From contig CM036753.1 of the NCBI GenBank assembly GCA_020796225.1, positions 8,884,501 to 8,948,500 on the forward strand: a DNA stretch of 64,000 bases, written 5' to 3'. Both the position numbers and the translations under genes were made by a program. Source of the DNA: Arion vulgaris (taxonomy: Eukaryota > Mollusca > Gastropoda > Stylommatophora > Arionidae). Shown one piece after another: positions 11,626 to 22,900 of the stretch (positions are counted from its first letter, which is position 1; every line of letters starts with the position of its first letter). The notes under the pieces were generated by a model that searched no databases, was not told the origin of the DNA, and saw only the letters and a program-made list of their open reading frames with translations.

Positions 11626-12393
11626 AAAAGTGTTATTTGTCCGTCTCTTCATGTTTTCTTCCTACTTATAGACTTACCGATCTCTTGCCCGAATGCACTC
11701 AACCTTCCCTTCTAGTGCATGACTTTCAACCGAGTATAAGTTTGTGTCATTGTGCCCTGTCAGCTACGCACTGGAGCATGTCACGATGAAAGGACGTATA
11801 ATTATGTCAAAGCGAACTGTTACTGTAACGCTAAACTGGTATAATAACACCACCAAGATAGATTTAAAACAAAAAAGAAATTAAGTAACAAATACATGTA
11901 TTTATTGATACAGTTTACCTTTTAATGTGTCGTCACTGTTACTATATTTTGAATTGTTATGTTGGTTTTGAGGCAAAACCTAAAAACCTTATCAAAAGAA
12001 TAAGACTCACACAATCAAGGTTCTTCTGGCATATAATGCGAGAAGAAGGTTTATAACACTTGACGACAACAGGTAAAATTCAGGGAAGGAGAGATCGTGG
12101 AAAACAGAGGGAGACGATGTTGGATCGTCTGTCATCGTAGTTCGACAAAAGATCGATGTCAGAATTGATTACATGCACCAAGGAGAGAGAGTTGTGGAGA
12201 GACATGATCGCCTACGACGGCAGGCATGTCACTTGATTTGATTGAATATATATTCTTCTTTGTTTCTCTTGATCTACATCAATAACTTGTAAAAACCATT
12301 ATATGTGATGTTTATGTGATTTGCACATTAAAGCTTGAGTTCGTGTGACAGACGAGAAATTATTGGCTGTTTAGTACTTTCCCGGTGCAAACA
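11626..12393 (+). repeat. Left arm of a 768-bp inverted repeat
   Basis: Every base examined pairs with its counterpart at position 25278 minus x in the right arm (12885-13652). Arms are equal in length with no net indel, and I found no mismatch in the stretches compared. The arm carries an RT tail of a LINE in plus orientation at 11985-12235, with RFFWHIMREEGL- and GRRDRGKQRE-like peptides broken by stops, and unidentified DNA at 11640-11820. Confidence 0.9.
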
Positions 12394-12960
12394 AAATGAA
12401 TAAGAATTTGCTCTGTTTCCCAAGTTTTTAAGCATCTCATTGGTGATCCCATCTTTTCCTGGCGACTTTCTGGGTTTCAGGTCCCTTAAAGCCTCTTCAA
12501 GCTCGTTACTGGTGAATGTGTCCGTTAGGTGACTATCCGCTTTTCTTGGCTCGCCTTGGAGAGCCCGAGCTTTTCTCATGGTGGCATCAACTTTTTCCTT
12601 TGCTATGCTTACTCTGCTGACTTCGGCATATTGTTGCATCAGGATCACCGACCACAATACATGAGTTCTCACTGATATTCATTGTTTCGAGTGACAGCGG
12701 CGTGTAGCTTGGACAGTAAAGATTGTACAGAATGATCTGTGTGTCTTTGCACGTAATTTGAACACCTATGATCTCAACTGCTCCGGGGTTTTCCTTTGTT
12801 CCTTCCATCTGCTTGGTTGGAATGCCATTTCTGACTAGGGTGAGGACTCCACCCTTGTGTCCTTCTCTGTCTGTTCTGAAGGTCTGTTTGCACCGGGAAA
12901 GTACTAAACAGCCAATAATTTCTCGTCTGTCACACGAACTCAAGCTTTAATGTGCAAATC
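12394..12960 (-). mobile_element. LINE endonuclease/RT fragment in the palindrome spacer
   Basis: Minus strand from about 12880 reads HKGGVLTLVRNGIPTKQ, then EIIGVQI, ILYNLYCP and IVVGD: strands of the exonuclease-endonuclease-phosphatase domain of a LINE. A second frame (12640-12400) carries LEEALRDLKPRKSPGKDGIT, the N-terminal RT motif (KSPGxDGIxxExLK). The two domains are much closer than in an intact element, so the middle is deleted. Both ends of the fragment run into the repeat arms. Confidence 0.8.
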
Positions 12961-13652
12961 ACATAAACATCACATATAATGGTTTTTACAAGTTATTGAT
13001 GTAGATCAAGAGAAACAAAGAAGAATATATATTCAATCAAATCAAGTGACATGCCTGCCGTCGTAGGCGATCATGTCTCTCCACAACTCTCTCTCCTTGG
13101 TGCATGTAATCAATTCTGACATCGATCTTTTGTCGAACTACGATGACAGACGATCCAACATCGTCTCCCTCTGTTTTCCACGATCTCTCCTTCCCTGAAT
13201 TTTACCTGTTGTCGTCAAGTGTTATAAACCTTCTTCTCGCATTATATGCCAGAAGAACCTTGATTGTGTGAGTCTTATTCTTTTGATAAGGTTTTTAGGT
13301 TTTGCCTCAAAACCAACATAACAATTCAAAATATAGTAACAGTGACGACACATTAAAAGGTAAACTGTATCAATAAATACATGTATTTGTTACTTAATTT
13401 CTTTTTTGTTTTAAATCTATCTTGGTGGTGTTATTATACCAGTTTAGCGTTACAGTAACAGTTCGCTTTGACATAATTATACGTCCTTTCATCGTGACAT
13501 GCTCCAGTGCGTAGCTGACAGGGCACAATGACACAAACTTATACTCGGTTGAAAGTCATGCACTAGAAGGGAAGGTTGAGTGCATTCGGGCAAGAGATCG
13601 GTAAGTCTATAAGTAGGAAGAAAACATGAAGAGACGGACAAATAACACTTTT
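12885..13652 (-). repeat. Right arm of the 768-bp inverted repeat
   Basis: Reverse complement of 11626-12393. It therefore carries the same LINE tail in minus orientation (about 13043-13293), including the 'cctgccgtcgtaggcgatca' ending. The spacer between the arms is 491 bp. Confidence 0.9.
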
Positions 13653-13893
13653 GAAGCTCAATACTTCTCGCCTTCTCAGTAAAGTTTATATCAGTTTCTC
13701 TATTGTGTCCTTTCTTTCCTGAACCTTTCCCCCACCTCCCTAGCCCCCTCCACTGCAGTGCCTGTTTTGTGATACTTTGAGCATTTCTTCTCAGAGTATA
13801 TCCAACATATCTCCATCTTTTTCTTATAACAGTTGATACTAGTGGTTGATCAGATATTTCTTTGATTTCATCACCTCTCCTGAATTTGACCAA
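13653..13893 (-). mobile_element. LINE 3' end, family A (antisense)
   Basis: Minus-strand frame begins RRGDEIKEISDQPLVSTVIR and continues with KRWRYVGYTLRRNAQSITKQ, the family A post-RT block. It abuts the right palindrome arm exactly, so the open frame continues into the arm without meaning. Confidence 0.8.
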
Positions 13894-13899
13894 TTTATT

Positions 13900-14550
13900 T
13901 TCAAATGCATTAAACTTGCTATCTATATCTTTAGTTTATTTTCCAGAACTCGCTGGCATATGTTAGGATTAAGACAACATTGAAATTAAAAATTCATAAT
14001 TTTGTTTTAAAACATAATATGTAGTTCCATAGTTTATTTAGGCTTTTAAAAGTTTATATTGCTTTCACAATTTGTAGCATAATTTCTTTATCAGTGTTTT
14101 CCTTGCAGTCAAAATTGTTACCCAAATTAGTGAACTTCTGTTATTTTTGTCATTTTGTATTCCAGCGTGATATCTGCATTACTTGTAATAGGTGTCTTCA
14201 TTATATATATCTTATCTGCAGTCCAACTTTTGATGCTGTGGATAAGTATGCTATAGAATGTATTTCGTGTTATGTTCAGAATCGTGTATATATCTATTCA
14301 TGATATGTTCATAATGCTGTGTATGTCTGTCCATACATGTTCAGAATGGTGTGTGTGCTATATTAAGAATGATAAATATATTTACGCTGTGTAGTCTTCA
14401 TGCTTGTGGCTAACGCTTTGTTCAGAATACTCAACAATATGCTTATGTGTTCAGTTTATGAAATATGACTCAATAAACATCTGTAAATATGTGGCTAGAT
14501 TTCTCAATATTCTCATCTATAACTTTAAGTAATAAACTCAAATTATTACA
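13900..14550. other. Mostly unassigned; weak ~38-bp repetition at 14265-14360
   Basis: No gene signal. The phrase ATGTTCAGAATNGTGTGTAT recurs two to three times in diverged form around 14270-14350. Confidence 0.4.
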
Positions 14551-14553
14551 TGT

Positions 14554-14890
14554 TAGTTTTAGTTTAGTCATCGGATCATATCGAACTAATTAGTCTATAA
14601 GTGCTCCGATCTCGTTCTCAGTATGTCTCTCAGTTTAGTTTAGTCGTCGGATCATCATCACTGCACATCGAACCAATTAGTCCATAAGTGCTCTGATCTC
14701 CTCAGTATGTCTCTCAGTTTAGTTTAGTCATCGGATCATATCATTACACATTGAACCAACTAGTCCATAAGTGCTCCGACCTCCTCCTCAGTATGTCTCT
14801 CAGTTTAGTTTAGTCGTCAGATCATCATCACCGCACATCGAACCAATTAGTCCATAAGTGCTCCTATCTTCTCCTCAGTATGTCTCTCAG
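14554..14890. repeat. ~84-bp tandem repeat, four copies, derived from LINE DNA
   Basis: Each unit runs from GTTTAGTTTAGTCGTCGGAT through CCATAAGTGCTCCGATCTC to CAGTATGTCTCTCA. A single copy of the unit with the same downstream sequence (AACTAATGACGCCAGTT) occurs at 37840-37960 next to a LINE, showing that the array grew from dispersed LINE-associated sequence. Confidence 0.85.
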
Positions 14891-15274
14891 CGTGTGACAA
14901 CTAACGACACCAGTTTTGTTGGTTATTCTTCTTTAATTTCCAGTATAATACTCTTGTCTAGCTACACCACATTTGAATTGGAATTCTTGTAGTCTGGATA
15001 GGATTGTAGATTCACCCCTATTACTTGAAAATCATTTAAACGTCCTCTCTCCCTTAGGGAATTCAGATGAACTTATCTTGTCACATAATGCCAAGAAGTC
15101 AAAGGCATCATATGTGCATTGTCTATATCCTCTTTGAAAATCTCATTTGAAATGCAGTTTTATTGACCCCAAAGGGTGATAACTTAACGGAGAGCTACAG
15201 GCTGAGAGAACCAATTCTGGAGCATCAAATCTTTTATACAGATTATGACATTTTTGTCCCCCTACTAGACACAT

Positions 15275-15535
15275 ATTGTGGGCGTCTGTGGCTTGGCAGT
15301 AGTAAGCATGATCACAACACAAGAGCACCTTGTTCAAACTACACGGCAGCGGTTTGGAAGCAAATTGTTCCCTTGGATTTTACAAACTGTAAAAATAGAC
15401 ATCACCATGCAGAAAGCAATGGCAAACTACTCAACGTATAAGTGGTGCCTAGAAAACCAACGACTCATTTACTGTGGTTGATGGCGGCATCCTGTAAAGG
15501 ATATGCCACAATTTTCACAAGACACAATATGCTGT
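15275..15535 (+). mobile_element. SINE family 1 copy
   Basis: Shares the GGGCGTCTGTGGCTT head (B box mutated to GTTCAAACT), the GGTTTGGAAGCAAATTGTT segment and the body CAGAAAGCAATGGCAAACTA with 9765-9995. It ends ATCCTGTAAAGGATATG. Confidence 0.75.
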
Positions 15536-15639
15536 GCAGTTGTTCATCACTTGATGACTGACCAAGGAGACAAAAAAGTAGAAGTAAAGAACTAAATATT
15601 TGCAAATCAGAATTAATGATCATAATAGCAGAGATGATA

Positions 15640-15892
15640 CTTTCTTCTTCTTCGAACGCTTCATATCAACCACTCTATGTGAGCTGTATGTGACCCAAGA
15701 GCGATTGTACGTTGTGCTAGTTATGCGCCTACAAGTAGGCCAGAACATCTGATTTCTGTGACACTTTTTATTTACCAGGGTAGCTTCCCTAGGTCCCTAC
15801 CTCGGTCGCCTTTTATGACATGGCTGTAAGGTCGTAGTGGTATTCTTTGCTTCCCTTGCAGGTCCCGGCACCACACGGGCGAGAGATGATAC
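15640..15892 (-). mobile_element. SINE-like repeat, family 4 (antisense)
   Basis: Inverted relative to 11142-11360: ends with CACCACACGGGCGAGAG, contains CTACAAGTAGGCCAGAA and GTAGCTTCCCTAGG, and starts with a TTC-rich run that is the reverse of the (GAA)n tail. The core is mutated to GTCGCCTTTTATGACATG. Confidence 0.7.
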
Positions 15893-16050
15893 TAAATTTA
15901 TAGACACTTTCATCAAACAAATCAATGTTGCCATGTGCTTTATAAATCAACATTTATGAAAATATACAGAATGCTTGTATTAGTTACTTTATTCAAATAT
16001 ATATTCATAATAATAGATAGAAGCTACACCAGCAAATGCAAACATTAAAA

Positions 16051-16204
16051 AATTAGCAATGATATAATTATCAGCAAAAATCAACTGAAAAGCATCACAC
16101 AAATTCAATTTCATGGCATGAACAAAGAAATTAGCAATGATATAATTATCAGCAAAAATCAACTGAAAAGCATCACACAAATTCAATTTCATGGCATGAA
16201 CAAG
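16051..16204. repeat. 77-bp tandem duplication
   Basis: Two copies (16051-16127, 16128-16204) are essentially identical, so the duplication is recent. The minus-strand open frame that repeats MKLNLCDAFQLIFADNY is a by-product. Confidence 0.9.
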
Positions 16205-16479
16205 TTGCTGTAAAACTAGTTAATGAATGAGCACATGCATCACTAACTAGAAATAATATGTAGTTACACAACTAAATATTTCTGTTCTAAAGTTCATGTA
16301 GACTGCACATGCAACTAATTTTAACTACAAATGGGTATTCCTGTCAGATGAGATCTTGAGTGAAGTGATGTGACAGATAGGAAGTAGCTGGTGGGTCTGC
16401 ATAAAACTTCAAGCATGACAAAATCATGTCAGAGACCTTCAAGTTGCATATTAACATATCTGACAAGAATACTATGGGC

Positions 16480-16770
16480 CTAATCCATATCTTTGAGTGC
16501 TTGCAAGGCCTCCAAACGGGGAGAAATATTTTAAATCTTAAAAGCAGAATGATGTGATTCAGCCACTTAATAAGAATGCAGTCAAACTCCACTGTATCCA
16601 GTCTTCTACAACAGAACATCAGGAAAGAATGAGAGAGGAAGACCACAAAAAAAAAGATAGCTAGATGGCATAACAGAATCCTGTCAAAAAGCAAAAATAA
16701 TGATCACTCAAGCGACTAGAGCAGTGGAAGACAAAAACAAAACCACGACACTGGGCAACAACCCGGTAAC
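16480..16770 (+). mobile_element. LINE 3' end, family B (degenerate)
   Basis: Contains the segment GGAAGACCACAAAAAAAAAG ... AAGATAGCTAGATGGCATAA and a tail CACGACACTGGGCAACAACC. Related antisense copies are at 26300-26560 and 50410-50600. In translation it is the GRPxKKxLDGI-type post-RT stretch, with stops. Confidence 0.55.
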
Positions 16771-18480
16771 AGTGTGGCAACAGAAGAAAGAATAGTTTTA
16801 AAATGTTGAAGCAATGAGAGAATTGCCCACAATACACATGTGAGTTAATTCTTTCAGTTGACAAGATGAATAAGAACTATATTTTAACATAAATGAGGGG
16901 AGGAATGAGGTAGAAATATTCAGACCAATTGGTGCACACTTATATCTGTACTGACCCCTGTATAAGAATGTGCATGGTCACTCCGGGTTGTTGCTGGAAA
17001 CAACATGGCAGAGCCTAAAATTGTTGCAGTTGTTACTTCTTTCAGTCCACAAAAACGATGATTCAGTTGAAAGAACAGTTCCAAAAACATAAAGAACATT
17101 CAAGTGTTATTACAGGAGATGCTGAACAATGTTCAGATAAAAGATTCTAGAAGTATGTTCAGTTTGTAAGAAAATATCCAAGTAAGCATTAAATACTTCA
17201 AGCATGGCAGCAGCTTGTAGAACATTTAGTAAGTCTACATTTTGTTTGATGGCTTCAGCCTGAGAGGTTTTATCTTGTGCATTTATAATAATTATCATCA
17301 ATCCTTCTCATATGCAAAAGCACATGATGCAGAGACAAAAAATGTCCCCTTAATTCGATCTTGCGCCTTTATTTCTTCCTCATATTTAGTCCTAAGCATG
17401 TCTTTTATACTTCAATAGTTCTCTTTTATGTGCCCATAATGTGTAATGAACACTAGTTTTTTAATATCAAGTATGTGAACTATATACATAGGATTTCTAA
17501 TTACATTTTACCAAAGACATATGACAATATCATAAGCACTTCATTCCCATGTGAAGTATAAAGTATATGTGCACCAAGAATTTATTCGATAAGACAAGAC
17601 AAAGGTATATTATCACAGATGAGAAACCATCATAGAACATAATGGCTGAATTTGTGCATAAAACTGTATAAGCAAATACATGAAAGACTTGAGAAGAATT
17701 TAGCACATTTTCTCATAGCAAGCCTTCAGAACTTGTGTTCTAATCTGATAGTGAAAGCAAAATATTATTTCTGGAATGTTGTCAGCTGTTTAACAATTAA
17801 AATACAAGTCCATAAAACTTTCTAAATCTAACAGTTATCTGGTGATAAACATATTCACAATGGCTGAAAAATCAGCTCCAAATGATCTGGTCTAGAGGGC
17901 TGTAGTGTGGGAACGGATTAGCGTTTGTATATCAACTCGGTTATAAGAGGGTACATGAGGAAAGGTGTTGGCCCTCCTACCTCCTGCACACCAGGATCTA
18001 GAAATGTGAAGCGAATGTCACTTCAAAATTGAGTGAACTAGTGATAAATTCAGAACAGGTAAATTCAACTTTTACAAAAAACAAGGAAATGTTACGTTAA
18101 TAAGATTTCTCTTATTTACATGATTTTTCCTGACTTAAGAAAATCAACTAATTTACAAGCTTTAAATTTATTAACACGTCTATATGAAATAATGGTTAAA
18201 AAAAAAGACTAACAATTTTTCTGAATTCACATTATGTACTTTCAACATTGCGTGATTACATAAGCTAAATGTGCTAATCAAAGCTTCAATTATCAATAGC
18301 ATGGAAGACATTGAAAATAACCATATTAAAAAAAAAATTAAAGAACATTGAAAATAAAACTATAATCAAACAATGAAGGGCTTGGTGGAAAGAGGGTCTA
18401 TCCCACATTTTTAAAGTTCTGAGCAAACAGCATTCAAAGTTTTTTATGCACTAAATCTCTTCAATAACAAACAAAATAAA
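16770..18480. other. Mostly unassigned; LINE scrap at 17320-17460
   Basis: Nothing codes here convincingly. 17320-17460 resembles the antisense LINE tail at 56380-56620 (GATCTTGYGCCTTYWTTT and CCTAGTCCTAWGCA-like stretches). The remainder is AT-rich without recognisable content. Confidence 0.45.
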
Positions 18481-18534
18481 TGTTGAGCCTATCTCACAAC
18501 AAAGAACTTTTGAAGGTACACACTACATGGTTCC

Positions 18535-18803
18535 GGAAGAGCCGTGGTAGCGTAGTTGTTAGTGAACTTGCTTCTCAAGGCTGGTGGTCTGGGTTCAGCT
18601 CCGCGGTGCGTGGAATTTTTCCCGACCGCGACGGCTCTCAGGTCGACCCAGTCTCAACTGGGTACCAGACATGCTCTGGGAAAGTAAAGGCGGCAGGCGT
18701 GATACTGACCACATCACCCATCGGATGCCGCCGGTCACTGAAAAATACAGGCCTAACACTGTATTGACCTATATACCACGAGGTATGAAAGGGTTCCTAA
18801 AAA
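18535..18803 (+). mobile_element. tRNA-derived SINE, family 2, with 13-bp target duplication
   Basis: The direct repeat ACTACATGGTTCC lies at 18522-18534 and 18804-18816. The head GCCGTGGTAGCGTAGTTGTT (A box) and GGTCTGGGTTCAGCTCC (B box) are tRNA-like. The body carries CGACGGCTCTCAGGTCGACC and the 3' end ACCACGAGGTATGAAAGGGT. A second copy with its own duplication is at 62245-62514. Confidence 0.92.
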
Positions 18804-18819
18804 ACTACATGGTTCCAGC

Positions 18820-19585
18820 TATTGTATTATGAAAATAAAACTACTTTTGATGGAAGAGTGGGATATGCCCTTTGTCCACTAAACCCTTTGTTGTGACCAT
18901 TGTCATGATATATGTCAAAGAAATTAGCAGAAAGCAATATTCTTTCAATCAAATAGAAATTATTCACTCATTCATATTGCTGAAATATGGTTATAGAAAA
19001 CATAGTCATAATTAGGATGAATCATTCAGTGAAATTAATTTGACACTATTCTCAAATAGCTCATTGTTTCTAGTAGTGCAGACAATGTTTTGTATTGTTA
19101 ACCTTTCAACTATTAAAGCAATCGACAGCATACACCTGGTGTCTCCGTCATTATAAATAACATCTATATAAAGATCTTAAATACTAAATAAATCAAAATG
19201 AAGAAAAGAGTAATGTCAATAATTTTTTTAAAACACCTAGAGGACAAGAAAGTCTCATTAATTTCTTGAAAATAATTGTATATATTCTTATTTTGAAGTG
19301 TGGCAAACTCATAATATATATTAACTACCACAATAAGAAAACAAAACACGTGCTGCAGCGGAATTAATTTTTGTTTATTTTATTTTGATTCCCCAGGTGC
19401 ATATACAAATTAAGCTGTAGTTTTTGTTCTGCAATTTTGACAACAAAATTTGACTAATGATATGTAATTTTGGAGAGAAATGAATGTAATCTAATCTCAA
19501 GCTAACCAAATGTGCAAGAATAAATTAAGAATCGTTGGCACTCAAAATGTGTATAGGCAGATTTTGAGCTAATTTGACAATGCAA
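18820..19585. other. No recognisable gene or repeat
   Basis: AT-rich intergenic DNA downstream of the glucosylceramidase gene on the opposite strand; no supported feature. Confidence 0.45.
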
Positions 19586-19587
19586 AA

Positions 19588-19735
19588 AATCACGGCGCAG
19601 TCTGCGGCACACAGCCAAATATGCACAGTCTGCAGCACATGGCCAAAAAGTCATGGCGCACTCTGCAGCACATGGCCAAACGGACACAGTTTGCGGCACA
19701 AGGCCAAACAGGCTAAGACTGCAGCACACGGTAGT
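19588..19735. repeat. Imperfect ~30-bp tandem repeat
   Basis: Four to five diverged copies of GCAGTCTGCGGCACACGGCC followed by AAA with variable spacers. The minus-strand open frame over it is repeat-derived. Confidence 0.75.
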
Positions 19736-19874
19736 TAAAATGTTAAGTAATGGATACTAAAATAAACTTTCAACATTTTATCTAAACTAGTATAGACTGA
19801 CGATTGATATTTAGTCTTGCATGAACATTTGTCATCGTTGATATTGATATATTTGGCACACACTGAGGTAACAA

Positions 19875-19880
19875 TTTATT
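19875..19880 (-). terminator. Polyadenylation signal for glucosylceramidase
   Basis: AATAAA on the minus strand, about 90 nt past the stop codon at 19968-19970. This is the first canonical hexamer after the stop and is well placed for a short 3' UTR. Confidence 0.5.
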
Positions 19881-19967
19881 GTAATGAACATTAGCAGTTA
19901 TATTACTGGCAGTATTATCAAATCACTGATCATGACAATTTATCTGCCAAGAATGTTTAATGCATAC

Positions 19968-22900
19968 TTATGGCAGCCACCATATGACGGTCTGAATGGA
20001 GTTGCCTGGACTTGTCACCTGTATGTATCCACTAATGCCATCAGCTAGGGCTAGGTCCACAGATGTAGAACCACTGTGAAATAAAGAAGTTGGTATTACA
20101 TGACAATGGATATAAAATGGAACGGATTCAGGAGAAGTGATGAAATCAGAGATATGTCTGGTCAACCACTAGTGACAACTATTTTTTTTTATTTTTTCCG
20201 ATCCAGAAGCACTTGAGCTTTTCAGCTCTTCGGCTCGGTGCCATGGACATCGTAATCCTTCGGTTCGGTGCCACGAACACCGTAAATCTGGGGAATCTGT
20301 GGCTTTTCTGCCATCCCACGGAATTGAACCCGTACACACAGAGGGATAGTCACCCGTAGTCCAACGCGCTACGAACACGCTGGGCAGACGGGCGATAACT
20401 ATTATAAGAAAGAGAAGATGGAGATATGTTGGGCACACCTTGAGAAATGATCAATGAATATCAAAGCCGGCATTGAAGTGGGATGCAAAGGGTTCAAGAA
20501 AGAAAGGTCGACCTAAGGAGACCCTGAAACGAACTTTGCTGAGAGAGGCAGGAAATATCGGTCTCAGTTCCATGGAGGAGATTGAGCGAGTTGCCCAGGA
20601 TAGAGCGGTATGGAGAAATTACTTGCAGGCCCTATGTAACGATAACGGTACGAGAGGAATTATTATTATTACTTGACAGAAGAACACAAACAAAGAAGTC
20701 AGTATTACATAAGAGCAAAAGACAAACGCTAGTACTAATTCAACAAATGTTATAAAAAAGGAAGACCTAAAAAAAACCAATATAGGTAGATGAACATAAC
20801 AAGTGACCTAAAGACCCCTACCACAAAGAACAAATCATTATTCTCAGACTCTGAACAAACAGATTAAGAAGTTTTAAATACAAACAGATTAAAATTGGTT
20901 GAAACAGACTTATGGACTGAGCTCAGAGACTGTAGAACACATTCCTTGCACATGTTGGCTCTGCAGAAAACACTGAGAAAATATGACCTACGGAGTTGGT
21001 GCAACTTCCAAACCTGAGACCATCTACGGATATACCGAGACTGTGCTTTATTTGAACCTGATAATTTTTATGGATGACCTGCTTAGATATAGGGAAATCT
21101 TTAAAGCCTCAATAGCAGACTTTTATATTGGTCTCAACAAATGGGAAAAAAACTAGTTGATCGAGTTATATGAACAAAAATATTACGCAAACGTCCAGAA
21201 TCTTTTGAAGAGAAGTTTAGGGATGAGCTTGAAGACAAGAGAAACAAGCACAAACTCAGATTTCACATTAACACACTTGCCTAATGACAATCTGTAAAGA
21301 CGAAAAAGGCCATATTATATATTTACTTAAAAAAACCCACCTAGAACACTGGGAGTACAAGAAAAACTAAAAAAACTTGATAGCAATGGTATCTCTGCAC
21401 GCAGGGTGCCCCCATAGGTGTTCAGTTCCTTTGAGCAAGATAGAGCAGAGTACACAGTAGCTACTGCAGTGTTATGGGAATTTCTATAACTCGGAAGTCT
21501 AGGTAGTCATTTTCAGGTGAGTAGACTAGAAAATTGACAGGGGCCACTGAATTCAGCAGTTATTTTGCTACACTAAAAAAACCAAGAAAAAATGACATGT
21601 GCAATATAAAATATTTCTGAGTGTAAGATTATTATGAAGAAACTATGGCAGAACACAGGCAAGTTAACAAAAGTAAACTACTGAGGACATGAATGTTTTT
21701 GTAGCAACATATGAATGATGTTTATCAGGAACCATATCAGAGGGTCAACCAATGGATAGATATGACATTCTTAACGTCTTCATAGAGTATGGCAGCAGAG
21801 GATTTTCATTTAAAACAATCTACGTCAACTGCTAGATTGCAAGAGCTGGGATTTGAAGATTTAAGTGGCCAGAAAAGAACAGCACAGCAGTTATATGAGT
21901 AGGCTCATCAATCAATATTGCACTGGTACAATCAGTTGCTGGACACTGTTGGAAATATTGTGAAGGAGATTGGAGCACCTATGGACATGTCTAGGGTGCA
22001 ATGAAGATATTCTAAACTTAATCATGAACATTACACAAGTATTCAGGAAGAAAATTCAATCTTTTGAAACAAAGTGCATAAAAACTCCTGAAAAAAAGAG
22101 AAAAAATAGATATCCAGGGACTTTGGCACATAAAGAATATCATGTCTCAGCAACTGAAATACTTTGGCAACATAAAGTGCCACAGTGGTTTAGAGAAAGC
22201 AATAATGCATGCATAACAAAAGGAAGACAGACACTAAACATATCACATACAAATATTCCATTAATTAGTATGATATCACATTAAAAGAATATGCTGCCAT
22301 CTACACACATTTTAAATGAATAGTTCTACAAAGACAGGAACAATACAAACGACAGTCTAAAGACATACAATCCACTTACCAGTTTTAATATAAAAAAAGC
22401 TAAAGTGATTGTACACATACATATACCAGATCAAGTCATTTTCAGGGCTACATCCAGATCAACACCAAAAGACCTTCCCAGGACTACACACCAGTTCACA
22501 ATATTTAACAAACAGTGCATTCTAGGACTAGCCCCAGACCACATCAAGAAAAAAGGCCAACATGCTTTGATATAACCAAAAAATGCATCTGTCTTAGATT
22601 GAAAGAGGCGTGTCCTGGATACATAGCAGCTTAAGCCACCACCAAACAAACAAACAAGTTTAGTACAATTAATTCAAAATTAATGAAGCTTAGGATAAAT
22701 CAAGTTACAAGAGGCATTTGTCCTAGAAATCACAACAGAAGATTGGTATGGTAGAAGATTAGACTCAAACACCTTATATCTCAAGAATCAAGCTAAAGAA
22801 TGAGAGAGAGATGGTCTCTGTGGCGTAGAGGTATGGTGCTTGCCTCTCTTTCCAAAGGTATTTGGTTTGCTTCATCGTGGATCCATCAGGATATTTTCCC

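Noticed and set aside
19502..19729. 75-codon minus-strand frame downstream of glucosylceramidase
   Set aside because: Covers the imperfect GCAGTCTGCGGCACACGGCC repeat; its Cys/Pro pattern is repeat-derived.
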